A stretch of DNA of 64,000 nt from Prosopocoilus inquinatus. Lineage: Eukaryota > Arthropoda > Insecta > Coleoptera > Lucanidae. A program made the position numbers and the translations under genes. The stretch is from assembly GCA_036172665.1 (NCBI GenBank), contig CM069872.1, positions 49,772,101-49,836,100 on the forward strand, in the 5' to 3' direction. The notes under the pieces were generated by a model, which was not told the origin of the DNA, searched no databases, and saw nothing but the letters and a program-made list of their open reading frames with translations. Shown here in pieces: positions 21,400 through 32,480 of this stretch (positions are counted from its first letter, which is position 1; each line of letters starts with the position of its first letter).

Positions 21400-22690
21400 T
21401 GTTACCACCAAAAGATTTAAAAGCTAATACTCCTGGATTCCAACATCGTAATACTGGTAACAGATAGCGTTGTCTTTGGACAACTGGTTGCCACGGCTGA
21501 ACTTGGTGGAGAATGGGCGGGGTAACTAAATATAAACAAATAGGGCGCCAGGGAATTACCTTCCCAATTGTCAAACACACTTTGATGCTTTCCCAAGGCC
21601 TCAATGTGCGCGCTTGAAGTATTCTCAATTTTCTCCAGGAGATTTTTCCTCTCTTGATGCGTTCAAAGTAGGAGATTAACATAAGCAAAACACGTTCAGT
21701 GATACGGTGTTTATTAACACACACATACACTAGTTGAACAAAATTTAACAATGTTTAAATTGTAACCTATCAAAACTTTAAATGATAACCATAATACGCG
21801 GGATGGACAGATCTGACCTCACAATCGGTGCTCCAAAGACACCACGAAATTTACGTAGACGTTACTTAAATATTAAACTAAGTTACGAACTATTAAATAC
21901 GTAAGTTGCTTTCGTGTTCGGTAAAATAGTCGGCATGCAATTCGAATCAAAATAATAATGGTATACGTCACTCTTTGTCGCTCAGCTGAGCTCCAGTTCC
22001 TGCGAGAAGCGTAAGATGTCACTAGTTGGTAGGCGCCGCTTCGTTCCAAGACGATTTTCAATCAGCAAAGCTGCCAACGGCGGTCCAACTCCAGATGTCT
22101 GTCTCTCTCTAATGTCGCAACGGAGTCCAGCGATTCAAACACAGGTGCGTTTCGTATTCGAAATGTTCACATACCCATTCGGGAACTGATACCAACGCTC
22201 AGTACTAATACTAATGCAATCAGTAACAATAACCAACAACAAACAAACGACTCTGCTACTTAGCAAACTCGTTGGACGTGAACGTATAAACGTTCCACAA
22301 GACTCGGGAGAGATATTTGCTTCCGGAAAATCCGTAGAAAAGTGGTTTTGTTTAAACAAACACAAACCGTCGATAGCACTGAATATGCGTCTGCCCTCGC
22401 CCGAGTCAGAAGAAGGAATGCCCGTAATACACAATGGCCGCTGAAGAAGATGATTTCCGTTTTATAGACTACACAAAATGGCCAATCCAATGGGAAAATT
22501 ATGACGTCAGAAGACGGAGATTAAACACCAATAAGAAATTATTAATTTGAAAGAATCGCTTCCTGCCGCGAATGTTACAGCGTTGCCAGATGACACAACG
22601 CCGAGCGTTGCCGGTAGGCGTCCAGTAGCAACGTTGCCAGTTCTTAGCCGAATCGGAAATAAATGCGTAATAGCAAAATCGACTGTAACA
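21400..22690 (-). repeat. 3' LTR of the Ty3/gypsy element
   Basis: It is 1291 bp, starting TGTTACAGTCG and ending GGTAACA on the minus strand. A TATAAA box (22461-22466, minus) and an AATAAA signal (21710-21715, minus) mark probable U3 and R boundaries, implying an unusually long stretch between promoter and poly(A) signal. Confidence 0.93.
22461..22466 (-). promoter_or_regulatory. TATA box in the LTR
   Basis: TATAAA on the minus strand about 225 bases into the 3' LTR. The same box in the 5' LTR (29175-29180) would drive the element's transcript. Position fits a retroelement U3 promoter; use is inferred. Confidence 0.5.
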
Positions 22691-22703
22691 ACTCCCCCTT
22701 CAC
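22691..22703 (-). other. Polypurine tract of the retrotransposon
   Basis: On the minus strand GTGAAGGGGGAGT directly precedes the 3' LTR. A purine run at this place primes plus-strand DNA synthesis in LTR elements. Confidence 0.8.
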
Positions 22704-23423
22704 CAGCAAGGAAATTTTTCCTGAAAGGACAAATTTCAGAAACCCAACGCGAGTCTTCAAAGATGGAAAAGAAAACTGGTGGAGGCGCCACGCCAGGAAA
22801 CGAAGAGGAGGACAAAAGAAGAATTCCAGTTGAAACACACCATACTGCAACCCGGGACGTGAGATGTTCCAAGTCAAACTTACCAGTAGAGAGGGTAGGA
22901 AGTGCTTTCACGAGATCTGGCACGCCCAGTCTCCCACAACACTCGCAAGCAGTGACCAACAAAAACATCTCTCGGCCAGAAAGGCTGAGCTGATCAATCC
23001 AAAAGGAACGAATAGAACAAGAGTAGAAGAAGGAGATAAAATTGAAATAAGGATAGAAAGAGAAGAGAATGTTTCACGATGGATAAATACGTTCTTCTTC
23101 ACAATCACGAAGCGTGCCAGTCATCACTCATATGCAATGTTCGCAAAGAGAGAGGGCAAGGAAAGTCTTCACGTGATCCAACTTCCTTGTAATTCCCACA
23201 ACCTTCGCAAACCGCTAGGTGACATCTCACAATCAACGAGACTGATTCAAAGAGTATTATCCATCCAAGAACATCCGAAGATGCTCGATTCCACAGATGT
23301 AAAGAGGAATTCCAAGAATCTTTTAGGAGCCTTTTACTCCACGCAGAAGATACGTCGGGCGTATTCTAAGTGACCCAACCCGCAGGTCGAATCAAAAATG
23401 AAAAGATAGAAACAACCATAACC

Positions 23424-26400
23424 TTAGTCATCAGAAGGGCTAGGCTTAAGGTGTGAGCTATGCCACGTACCTGGCAAGATTTTACCATCACAATCCTTCA
23501 GCTCGTAAGCGTCTGTGGAAATTCGGCGATTAATGACGAAAGGACCGATAAACTTATCAGCCAGTTTGGCTGCGAAATGCTTAGAAGCGTCCGATAAAAC
23601 AAAATTCTTTCGCCATACCAACTGATTTGGTTCGAAATCGACTTTACGCCTACGAAGGTCATAACGGCATTTAGACTTTTCATAAGACTTTTGAAGACGT
23701 TCCTGAACATCTTGGTACAATCTAGCAAATTTACCAGAACGAGATTGAAAATCAGTTGGGTTTTGCTCAATTTCCACATTTATCTCGTCAGAGTCCGGGG
23801 TTTTCTCAGAATTAAGACTACCTTTGAGACACATTTCTCTACCGAAATTCAGGAAATACGGAGTCAATTTAGTAACCTCATGACGTGCAGTTCTCAACGC
23901 ACAAGCAACCTTCGGTAAAAACAAATCCCATTTACGATGATCTTGGGAAACATAAGAGATCAACATGGTTTTGATAACACGGTTGACCCTCTCAACAGGG
24001 TTTGCCTGAGCGTGATAATAAGAAGTGTAAGATGGTCGAACATGATATGACGTCAGAAGATTTCGATATTCACGGGATTTAAACTGGGCTCCGTTATCCG
24101 AGATAATAATACGAGGAACTCCAAAAAGTAGAAAAATATTCTCCTCAAGATGTTGAACTATCTTAGGGGTAGTAGCCTTACGAAGAGAGAAGCACATCGT
24201 AAATTTACTGAAGCAATCAGTTACCACGAGAATGTATTGGTTGCCTTTCGTCGAACGAGGTAGAGGTCCGATAAGGTCGATGCTTATGACTTCCCAGGGT
24301 TTTGAAATTTTTGTGTGCCCACCCATGCGTCCAGCAGGTGCTTTCTGTTCGGGTTTAGCTCGAAGACAAGTCTCACAACGCTGTACATACCTAACCACAT
24401 CAGAACGCATTTTGGGCCAGTGATAATCTTGGGCAATACGGTTGTAGGTCTTATAAATGCCTAAATGCCCACTAGTGGGAGAGTCATGGCATTGACGTAA
24501 GATGTCAAGGCGATTTTCTTTCGGAACGACCTGTTTCCATTGACGATCAGCTTCAATGAGATGGTAATAAGTACATTGGATAAATTTGTACAATTTGTCT
24601 CCCTCAACTCGATAGTCCGGAAAATTCAATGGGGAAGTCTTAACCTTACCGAGCAAATTCAAATACCTGGCATCTTTCACATTAGCACAGTCTATGGAGT
24701 CAACAATTGGTACAGCACGAGAAAGGGCATCCGGAACGACATGTTCCTTGCCTTTACGGTGAACAACGGTAAAATCATATTGCTGAAGTCGAACACTCCA
24801 CCTGCATAACCGTCCAGAAGGGTTTTGTAGCCTATTTAACCATAACAAAGAATGATGGTCGGTTATTACTTGAAAGTGACTACCTTCCACATAGGGACGA
24901 AGCTTTTCAATAGCCCAAAGCATGGCCAACAATTCCTTTTCACAAGTGGAATATTTTCGCTCAGCTCTAGAGAGCGAACGACTCAGATAGCAGATGACCT
25001 TTTCTCCATCCGATTGCTGTTGCGTAAGTACCGCACCAACACCATAGTCTGAAGCGTCAGTTTGGATGACAAACTCTCTTGTGAAATCCGGGCATGAAAG
25101 TACAGGAGCAGAAACCAGATGCTCACGAATTTTCTCCCACGCCTCATCACAAGTTGTATCCCATCGGTATTTAGAATTCTTACGAAGTAGGTTCGAAAGG
25201 GGTGCAATAATCGTTGAAAAGTTCGGGATAAAACGTCGATACCAACTTGCCATACCCATGAGTCTGCGAACTTCCGTGACAGTACTAGGCTTAGGAATTT
25301 TTAGGATAGCCTCAACCTTTTCAGGATCTACACGAAGACCAGTATTGTCAACAACATAGCCCAAATACTTCAGTTCATTACGACAAAAATGACATTTATC
25401 CTTACCAAGAGTTAAACCTGCGTCAACTAATTTCTTATGAACTTCGGCTAATACTTCCAGATGTTTCTCGAAAGTCTGAGTTACAATAATGATGTCATCA
25501 AGATAAACAAATACATGGGGTTCCAAATCTGCACCTATGACACGGTCCATAAACCTTTGAAAAGTTGCCGGAGCGTTATGCAAACCAAAGGGCATGCGTC
25601 GAAATTGGAATAAACCACGATTTGGTACCGTGAAAGCGGTGTATTGACGAGATTCCTCAGCGACAGGTATTTGCCAATAAGCAGACTTGACATCTAGAGA
25701 CGTGAGGTATTTAGCGTCTCGAAGTTTATCTAAAGTAGCCGATACATAGGGCAAAGGGTAAGCATCCTTAGTCGTAACCTGGTTAAGTTTTCTAAAATCG
25801 ACACAAAATCGTACCGAACCATCCTTTTTGGGGACCAAGAGTATTGGAGATGACCAAGCGGAGTTTGACCGTTCCACAATTCCTAATTCGATCATTTTGT
25901 CAAGTTCTTTATTGACCATCGCTTGTCTAGCAGGGGATATCGGATAGTATCGTTGCTTGATGGGGGCACTTTCCGTCTTGATGACATGCTCAACCAAACT
26001 AGTGCAACCTAATTCCTTTTCGTCGACGTTATGGAAAAGTTTCGTAACCATTTCGTCAAGTTGGCACTGTTGTTGAGGATTGAGATCAGAGCGAGATGTA
26101 ATATGCTCGATGGAACAGATGTCCTCATTACGAAAGGTCCACTCACCAGATCTTAAGTCGGGGACTATACCCATCAATCTCCAGAAATCTGCACCCAAAA
26201 TCAATTTATGAGGCAGGTCAGGTACAACAAGAATGTCGATAATCTTAACGCGATCCCTTAACCTAATCGGGGTAGTAATACTTCCAGGGCTCAAACAAGG
26301 TTGACCGTTAGCGACAGTGCAAGTTCTTTGATGCTTAATGAAAGGGAGGCCGAACGCCTTAAGAATTTCCCATCCAGGCCCACCGATTATTGTGCAGGAA

Positions 26401-28025
26401 GCACCAGAGTCCAACAAACCTGAGAATTTTATGCCAAAAATCGTTACTTCTAAATAGGGTCTTTCATCGCCTACCGCGTTAGATAAAACATAATCAAGGC
26501 ATGTCGAGATATGAGAAGGGGTGGTCGGTTTTGATAGTCGAAAGCATCGCACTAGACGACCATCTAATGCGGAACTGAGAAGTTTTTTTGAACACTTAGG
26601 GCAAGTTCGGGTTGTCTCATTAGGCTTGCCACAACGGAAACAGTGTTTCTGAACAGGTATAGTACAGCTGGCCGAAAAATGGCCTACCTTTTTGCAGTTC
26701 CAACATCTTTTGACTGTGTCCCTGGTTTGTCCAGATGGTTTTGGGCTAGAATCAACCGCGTTACATTGAGCAGGGTCAGAAGGTATCGCGCTGACATAAG
26801 CTAAATCCGGTTCTAGAGAATGTCCTTTACGTGAAGGAGGTACATATGACTCAACGGCAACCTTTCGTACTTCCAATTGCCTACCCAGCTTCAGTAACTG
26901 TTCAATGGAATTTATTTCGATCAGTCCTAATTGATTTTGGTAGTAAGGGACCAGATTTTTGAGAAGGATCTTAATCTGTACGTGTTCAGGCACATGAGTA
27001 TTCAAACGATTAAATAGATTGGTCATAATTGAGACATACATTCCGATAGATTCGTCATGACCTTGCGTACGACGCTTAATCTCTTCGAAAAGACGATCAT
27101 CAAAATCAGGGGATTGAAATTCCTCACGCATAAGTCGCACTAAGTCTTGCCAAGACTGGCAGCGATGTCGATTTGCACGAAACCAAATGAGTGCTTTGCC
27201 ACGGAATAAATCAGAAGCTGAGATTAGTAAAGTTGTCTCCGAGACGTTACGCGAAATGCAAAGTTCCTCAACTCGCTCTAAGAAAGCGTTAAGCGACACG
27301 TGTTTGTTGTCACCAGAGTATACAAGGTTCCATTTAGATACCGGGACCGACTTTAAATCGCTTGGCTTGGTATGCGCATGATCAAGATTAAAACTGCGTC
27401 TAGGATTTTCACCAATTGGACTTGACGAAAGAAAAAGCGTGTTACATGCACCAGACGAATTTGGTGGAGGCGCTTGAACTACGGGTGCAGGCATGGGTCT
27501 AAGATCGTTGTCAATTTCCATGTCTAAATTCCTGTTGTCATCGTTACTATGCATGCTCAAAGCTGTTACGTCACTATGACTTGGACTTAAATTAGGCGAA
27601 GACAGTTTTAGTCGCAGCGCATTAGCTTTCGCTTGAAATTGCATATTTAGTTTGTCTAATTCGGTTTTAATTTGACTGCTCGCATTTATTTCTGAGTCCG
27701 TGATAGCTAGACACCGATTTACTCGAGCAAAAGCATGTGCGAGCTTTGAAGAAGTCTTTTCATAATAATAGTTAGTCGTAGTCCGGGTTAATGATTCAAT
27801 AAGCGCACGTATTTCTATTACTTTCGATTGCAAGGCTGCGAAATCATCAACGAAGGGCACTGAATATTCTACGGTAGTGAGACGCGATTCACTCTCTGCA
27901 TGCAATAGATTCTTTAGTAATTCGGCTTTCTGCGAAACGTTTCCACCGTCAGTGATTCCACGCACAAGCAACTCATATGTCAGTTCTTCGGAACTAAGTC
28001 TGTCAAAGCGCACTTTAATATCCAT
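23424..28025 (-). CDS. Gag-Pol polyprotein of a Ty3/gypsy retrotransposon
   Basis: One intact 1533-codon frame carries Gag and Pol without a frameshift. Gag-like helices span about 230-395. A CCHC zinc knuckle (CWNCKKVGHFSASC, 441-454) is followed by a second Cys cluster (462-478). Protease has LDSGAS (538-543). Reverse transcriptase (about 720-895) has VPKKDGSVRFCVDFRKLN and YLDD (841-844). RNase H (about 985-1100) has QTDAS, EKELLA, ITDHHSL and PDALSR. Integrase has a zinc-binding region (H1180, H1187, C1217, C1220) and catalytic D1250, D1310 and E1345. The last pair is 35 apart, one residue fewer than the usual D,D35E spacing. A GPF-type module (about 1491-1497) follows; no chromodomain is seen. 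The product copies and integrates the element's own genome. All catalytic residues are present, so the enzyme set appears functional. Confidence 0.95.
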   Translation of the reverse strand: MDIKVRFDRLSSEELTYELLVRGITDGGNVSQKAELLKNLLHAESESRLTTVEYSVPFVDDFAALQSKVIEIRALIESLTRTTTNYYYEKTSSKLAHAFARVNRCLAITDSEINASSQIKTELDKLNMQFQAKANALRLKLSSPNLSPSHSDVTALSMHSNDDNRNLDMEIDNDLRPMPAPVVQAPPPNSSGACNTLFLSSSPIGENPRRSFNLDHAHTKPSDLKSVPVSKWNLVYSGDNKHVSLNAFLERVEELCISRNVSETTLLISASDLFRGKALIWFRANRHRCQSWQDLVRLMREEFQSPDFDDRLFEEIKRRTQGHDESIGMYVSIMTNLFNRLNTHVPEHVQIKILLKNLVPYYQNQLGLIEINSIEQLLKLGRQLEVRKVAVESYVPPSRKGHSLEPDLAYVSAIPSDPAQCNAVDSSPKPSGQTRDTVKRCWNCKKVGHFSASCTIPVQKHCFRCGKPNETTRTCPKCSKKLLSSALDGRLVRCFRLSKPTTPSHISTCLDYVLSNAVGDERPYLEVTIFGIKFSGLLDSGASCTIIGGPGWEILKAFGLPFIKHQRTCTVANGQPCLSPGSITTPIRLRDRVKIIDILVVPDLPHKLILGADFWRLMGIVPDLRSGEWTFRNEDICSIEHITSRSDLNPQQQCQLDEMVTKLFHNVDEKELGCTSLVEHVIKTESAPIKQRYYPISPARQAMVNKELDKMIELGIVERSNSAWSSPILLVPKKDGSVRFCVDFRKLNQVTTKDAYPLPYVSATLDKLRDAKYLTSLDVKSAYWQIPVAEESRQYTAFTVPNRGLFQFRRMPFGLHNAPATFQRFMDRVIGADLEPHVFVYLDDIIIVTQTFEKHLEVLAEVHKKLVDAGLTLGKDKCHFCRNELKYLGYVVDNTGLRVDPEKVEAILKIPKPSTVTEVRRLMGMASWYRRFIPNFSTIIAPLSNLLRKNSKYRWDTTCDEAWEKIREHLVSAPVLSCPDFTREFVIQTDASDYGVGAVLTQQQSDGEKVICYLSRSLSRAERKYSTCEKELLAMLWAIEKLRPYVEGSHFQVITDHHSLLWLNRLQNPSGRLCRWSVRLQQYDFTVVHRKGKEHVVPDALSRAVPIVDSIDCANVKDARYLNLLGKVKTSPLNFPDYRVEGDKLYKFIQCTYYHLIEADRQWKQVVPKENRLDILRQCHDSPTSGHLGIYKTYNRIAQDYHWPKMRSDVVRYVQRCETCLRAKPEQKAPAGRMGGHTKISKPWEVISIDLIGPLPRSTKGNQYILVVTDCFSKFTMCFSLRKATTPKIVQHLEENIFLLFGVPRIIISDNGAQFKSREYRNLLTSYHVRPSYTSYYHAQANPVERVNRVIKTMLISYVSQDHRKWDLFLPKVACALRTARHEVTKLTPYFLNFGREMCLKGSLNSEKTPDSDEINVEIEQNPTDFQSRSGKFARLYQDVQERLQKSYEKSKCRYDLRRRKVDFEPNQLVWRKNFVLSDASKHFAAKLADKFIGPFVINRRISTDAYELKDCDGKILPGTWHSSHLKPSPSDD

Positions 28026-28088
28026 GTTTTGCTATGTCCCAATAAATCTACCCTGAACGCAATTCTAAAGTGAGTAAAGTTAACAAAA

Positions 28089-28108
28089 GCCCCACTACTT
28101 GGGCGTCA
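28089..28108 (-). other. Primer-binding-site-like sequence
   Basis: On the minus strand, five bases after the 5' LTR, TGACGCCCAAGTAGTGGGGC resembles insect retroelement PBS sequences of the TGGCGCCC type, but with TGA in place of the expected TGG. The exact tRNA cannot be named. Confidence 0.45.
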
Positions 28109-28113
28109 TTTAC

Positions 28114-29404
28114 TGTTACCACCAAAAGATTTAAAAGCTAATACTCCTGGATTCCAACATCGTAATACTGGTAACAGATAGCGTTGTCTTTGGACAACTG
28201 GTTGCCACGGCTGAACTTGGTGGAGAATGGGCGGGGTAACTAAATATAAACAAATAGGGCGCCAGGGAATTACCTTCCCAATTGTCAAACACACTTTGAT
28301 GCTTTCCCAAGGCCTCAATGTGCGCGCTTGAAGTATTCTCAATTTTCTCCAGGAGATTTTTCCTCTCTTGATGCGTTCAAAGTAGGAGATTAACATAAGC
28401 AAAACATGTTCAGTGATACGGTGTTTATTAACACACACATACACTAGTTGAACAAAATTTAACAATGTTTAAATTGTAACCTATCAAAACTTTAAATGAT
28501 AACCATAATACGCGGGATGGACAGATCTGACCTCACAATCGGTGCTCCAAAGACACCACGAAATTTACGTAGACGTTACTTAAATATTAAACTAAGTTAC
28601 GAACTATTAAATACGTAAGTTGCTTTCGTGTTCGGTAAAATAGTCGGCATGCAATTCGAATCAAAATAATAATGGTATACGTCACTCTTTGTCGCTCAGC
28701 TGAGCTCCAGTTCCTGCGAGAAGCGTAAGATGTCACTAGTTGGTAGGCGCCGCTTCGTTCCAAGACGATTTTCAATCAGCAAAGCTGCCAACGGCGGTCC
28801 AACTCCAGATGTCTGTCTCGCTCTAATGTCGCAACGGAGTCCAGCGATTCAAACACAGGTGCGTTTCGTATTCGAAATGTTCACATACCCATTCGGGAAC
28901 TGATACCAACGCTCAGTACTAATACTAATGCAATCAGTAACAATAACCAACAACAAACAAACGACTCTGCTACTTAGCAAACTCGTTGGACGTGAACGTA
29001 TAAACGTTCCACAAGACTCGGGAGAGATATTTGCTTCCGGAAAATCCGTAGAAAAGTGGTTTTGTTTAAACAAACACAAACCGTCGATAGCACTGAATAT
29101 GCGTCTGCCCTCGCCCGAGTCAGAAGAAGGAATGCCCGTAATACACAATGGCCGCTGAAGAAGATGATTTCCGTTTTATAGACTACACAAAATGGCCAAT
29201 CCAATGGGAAAATTATGACGTCAGAAGACGGAGATTAAACACCAATAAGAAATTATTAATTTGAAAGAATCGCTTCCTGCCGCGAATGTTACAGCGTTGC
29301 CAGATGACACAACGCCGAGCGTTGCCGGTAGGCGTCCAGTAGCAACGTTGCCAGTTCTTAGCCGAATCGGAAATAAATGCGTAATAGCAAAATCGACTGT
29401 AACA
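28114..29404 (-). repeat. 5' LTR of the Ty3/gypsy element
   Basis: It is 1291 bp and almost identical to the left LTR, with a TATA box at 29175-29180 and a poly(A) signal at about 28424-28429 (both minus). Its promoter would drive the full-length RNA. Confidence 0.93.
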
Positions 29405-29408
29405 AAGG

Positions 29409-30547
29409 AAGAATTGAAACAAAGAAACGAAAAAAAAAATAAATAAAAAATAAGGAAACAAAGAAGGGCCGAATGAAACGATGAAATACGACACAAAAGT
29501 AATTAATTAAGTTAATAACGAAGCACGAAGAATGCGACGAATAAAAAATAAAAGAAAGTCGACGTTTCTAGATCGAAGCGTAAGAAAACTAAATCGTCAA
29601 CAAACAAAAGAAGAAATTGTACGAAGGCTTCGATTGTCTTTACTACCACAATCGTCGATTTGTCATTTGTTCTTAACTTCTGTTTTGCTCATAAAGCTCA
29701 TAAAAAGAAATTTAAAAAAGTAGCGAAAGGTGATGAAACAAATGAAAGCTTAATTTGATTTTCAATTCTCTTTTTGTATACCGGGAGTTTTTTTTTTAAC
29801 TTTCAGTTTCTTTTATTTATTTCAGTTTCTATTTGTTTTTCCTTAGCTAATTAATTCTTCTTGTGTTTGTATTCTGCTTTGTTTGTTCGTTTTTTTTTTG
29901 TTGAATTAGAATTGAATTTTTTTTTTCTACAATTTGGCATACATTAACAGATTTATTTTAAATTAAGTTCGGTTCATTTTTTTGTATTATACATCAATTT
30001 TTAAAGAAGTACTCAGCTTTCTTTTTCTAAATTTTTGTTTTCAATGCGTTTGTTTTTCTTTCAACATTGATTTGAGATTTAAGAGAACCGCGAACACTTG
30101 CGTCTGCGCATTGTTTGCAACCCCGTGGAGGTACCAACCGCTTGACTACACAAAACAGAGAAGAAGATAAAAATAAGTTATGAAAATAAATACATAATAT
30201 AATGATATAAGAAATGCGACGGGAAACGAAATAATTTCGGGAGAGAAACAAAAAAATAAAAATAAAAGGAAAGCAAATTATGAATTCAAAACGACATCTT
30301 CTCAAACGAAGAAAAACAAAATATGAATTCAAAGCGACATCTTCTTTTAAAAGAAAAACAAAAAGAAAAAGAAAAGAAAAACAAATTATGAAATCATCTT
30401 CTTTTAAAAGAAGATGTCGCTTGGAATCTATAATTTGTTTTTGACGTCCTTTTGAATCCCTAATTTGTTTTTCTTTTCTTTTCCTTTTTTGTTTATCTCT
30501 CGAAATTATTTCTTTTCCTTTCGCATTTCTTTAGGGTTTTCATTGTG
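29409..30547. repeat. Low-complexity A-rich then T-rich tract
   Basis: AAACAAAAGAA-type words dominate to about 29760 and again at 30170-30390. TTTGTTTTTC words dominate elsewhere. An inverted pair (AAAGCGACATCTTCTTTTAA near 30329 and AAAAGAAGATGTCGCTTGGA near 30404) forms a hairpin. There is no coding evidence. Confidence 0.5.
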
Positions 30548-31085
30548 AAATTTAGGATCGTCATTTGTTTTTTTCCTTTTTCGTTCTGAAATCAATTAAT
30601 AAAAATATTTTTGTACATCTTTCTCCTCCGGTTTTTAAACAATAACGGCAACAGGATCCAAAAAAAATCGGAAATATTTGAAGATGGAAACAAAGGACGA
30701 TTGCAAGAAAAAAATATTCAAAAAGTAAAATTTAGGATCGTCATTTGTTTTTTTTTCCTTTTTCGTTCTGAAATCAATTAATAAAAATATTTTTGTACAT
30801 CTTTCTCCTCTGGTTTTTAAACAATGACGGCAACAGGACCAAAGAAATTTGGAAATATTTGAAGATGGAAACAAATGACGATTGCAAGAAAAAAATATTC
30901 AAAAAGTAAAATTTAGGATCGTCATTTGTTTTTTTCATTTTTTGTTCTGAAATCAATTAATAAAAATATTTTTGTATATCTTTCTCCTCCGGTTTTTAAA
31001 CAATAACGGCAACAGCACCAAAAAAATTCAGAAATATTTGAAGATGGAAACAAATGACGATCGCAAGAAAAAAATTCAAAAAGGG
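30548..31085. repeat. Three tandem copies of a ~180-bp unit
   Basis: Units start with AAATTTAGGATCGTCATTTG at about 30548, 30728 and 30908. Each carries AATCAATTAATAAAAATATT, a CTCCTC(C/T)GGTTTTTAAACAA block and ends AGATGGAAACAAATGACGAT. The start and end of a unit are inverted (GATCGTCATTTGTTT versus AAACAAATGACGATC), so each unit looks like a small MITE amplified in tandem. Confidence 0.75.
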
Positions 31086-32200
31086 ACGGAAATGTTTGAG
31101 GACTTCAAAAACTTCAAACTTAAAAACAATAATCTATAAACAAGTGACGATCGCGTTACATGCGAGAAACAAAACAGCAAACAAATTTTTTGAAAAATAT
31201 AAGAATAATAATTTTTTATTTCGGTTTCTTTTTTCTATTTTTCTTATTATTAAGCGCCATCTCGGGATAATACGATTTGTAACGTCAAAATCAATTTTTT
31301 GTTTAAAAAAAGGCACGAAATTTGTTGAGTTGGCAATACTGCTTCTGACTGCTGCAAAGTGTTAGGTTGTTTTAATATTTTTATTTCGTTTGTTTTAACA
31401 GTTAATTGCAGAAAACATTATAAATTTGCCTCTGTAGGTACGCTAATAAAAAATAAAGTTTATTTTTTTTAGCTTTAACCTCCTAATTAATTAAATTTGG
31501 CAGATAGATTAATTTAGGGAATTCTAGGGAAATACTGTACGCCGAAAAAAGAATTTTTGATAGAGTTGACTGGCAACACTGATCAAATCTGGGGACCCTA
31601 GGTTACGACGGTTACGGCAACGCGCAAGTAATTTGATGTAAATCAAAGTTCCTCACGTGTCAAACATTATGAAGTTTCCTTATTTTGTAGTAATGAATAC
31701 TTTTTATGGTCGGTAATGGTAAGGTTAAAGAAAATTAAATATTCGTAACATTTATTAGTGGGAGTTTCACGTTATCAATTAAATTTATAATTAGAGTGGG
31801 CGGTGCAATATACAGTTGGTCACACTGTCTGACGTGCATTGAGTTGTCAAAATCTGACAGTTTGTCTTTAGAAATTATAGGTTAAACCTAACCTCAAATT
31901 ATAATTGCGCGCGTCAGAGTATTTGCTTCTGGTTTTAATTTCGTAACCATCAACTGCTTTAATTATTTTTTGTACAAAATGCTATTTCTTCTCTTTATAA
32001 AATTATAAATTTGATTTTTGTTTTGTAAGGGGGTTACATATTTTGCATAGCTTAGAAATGAACCTCATTTGCGATTTCTAATCTAATTGTTACTGACACA
32101 CTTTTTTAATTAATATTTCTTTTACTCTTGCCTTGTTTGCACCCCGGCGCAATTCCATTATGTTAATTATTCGGAATCCTATGTCGGAAGCCGCACTCGA
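31086..32200. other. Non-coding stretch with possible promoter motifs
   Basis: There is no coding sequence. GTTGGCAATACTG (31329) and TGGCAACACTG (31570) precede an exact Drosophila Motif-1-type element at 31817. The remainder is AT-rich. Confidence 0.4.
31817..31827 (+). promoter_or_regulatory. Motif-1 (M1BP-type) core promoter element candidate
   Basis: TGGTCACACTG exactly matches the Drosophila core-promoter Motif 1 consensus YGGTCACACTR. A CpG-rich patch lies about 400 bases downstream. No coding exon was found nearby, so this is only a candidate start site; an 11-base match can arise by chance in 64 kb. Confidence 0.3.
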
Positions 32201-32480
32201 TCTAATATTTTTTCATTGAACGGGATTACATTAATGTAAGGATGTAGGGGGTTGCGAATCAGAGAGCACGCAGTCGCACGGCGCACGAGGCGTCGGAAAG
32301 GCCGGGGCGCAAACCCCAGTCCGCGAAAACCGCCACCCCCGTCTGGTGGGCACGTCGAATTTCGCGTGAATTCGAAACGAAAACAATCCGGTTGTGGCGA
32401 ACTTTCCCGCACGTGTAATCCGGGACCGAATACGCTTTTTGCGCGATTTAGGGAAACACCATGTATATGAGTGGTTCGAT
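32201..32480. promoter_or_regulatory. CpG-rich patch
   Basis: This is GC- and CpG-rich sequence (GCACGGCGCACGAGGCGTCG, AACCGCCACCCCCGTCTGG) in otherwise AT-rich DNA. Frames on both strands are open over it by composition and resemble no protein. It could be a promoter or untranslated first exon of a gene whose coding exons lie outside the window, or conserved regulatory DNA. Confidence 0.3.

Larger units (their letters stand above)
21396..29408 (-). mobile_element. Complete young Ty3/gypsy LTR retrotransposon with target duplication
   Basis: The element proper is 21400-29404 (8005 bp) on the minus strand, flanked by a 4-bp AAGG direct repeat (21396-21399 and 29405-29408). Both LTRs are 1291 bp and end TGTTAC/GTAACA. 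In transcript order it has the 5' LTR (28114-29404), PBS-like site, one Gag-Pol frame, a ~730-bp untranslated tail, polypurine tract and 3' LTR (21400-22690). No env frame exists in the tail. I found two LTR differences: C/T at 21693 versus 28407, and a T/G in the GTCTGTCTC block near 22115 versus 28829. That is about 0.15% divergence, so insertion is very recent. Everything needed for retrotransposition appears intact by sequence; activity is inferred. Confidence 0.95.

Noticed and set aside
22135..22993. Several 76-153-codon frames in the LTR and the element's 3' tail
   Set aside because: They recur in both LTRs or stop at the LTR edge, have no env-like signal peptide or membrane segment, and are explained by chance.
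23424..28025. Endogenous retrovirus with env
   Set aside because: The space between the Gag-Pol stop and the polypurine tract is only about 730 bp and has no minus-strand frame resembling an envelope protein.
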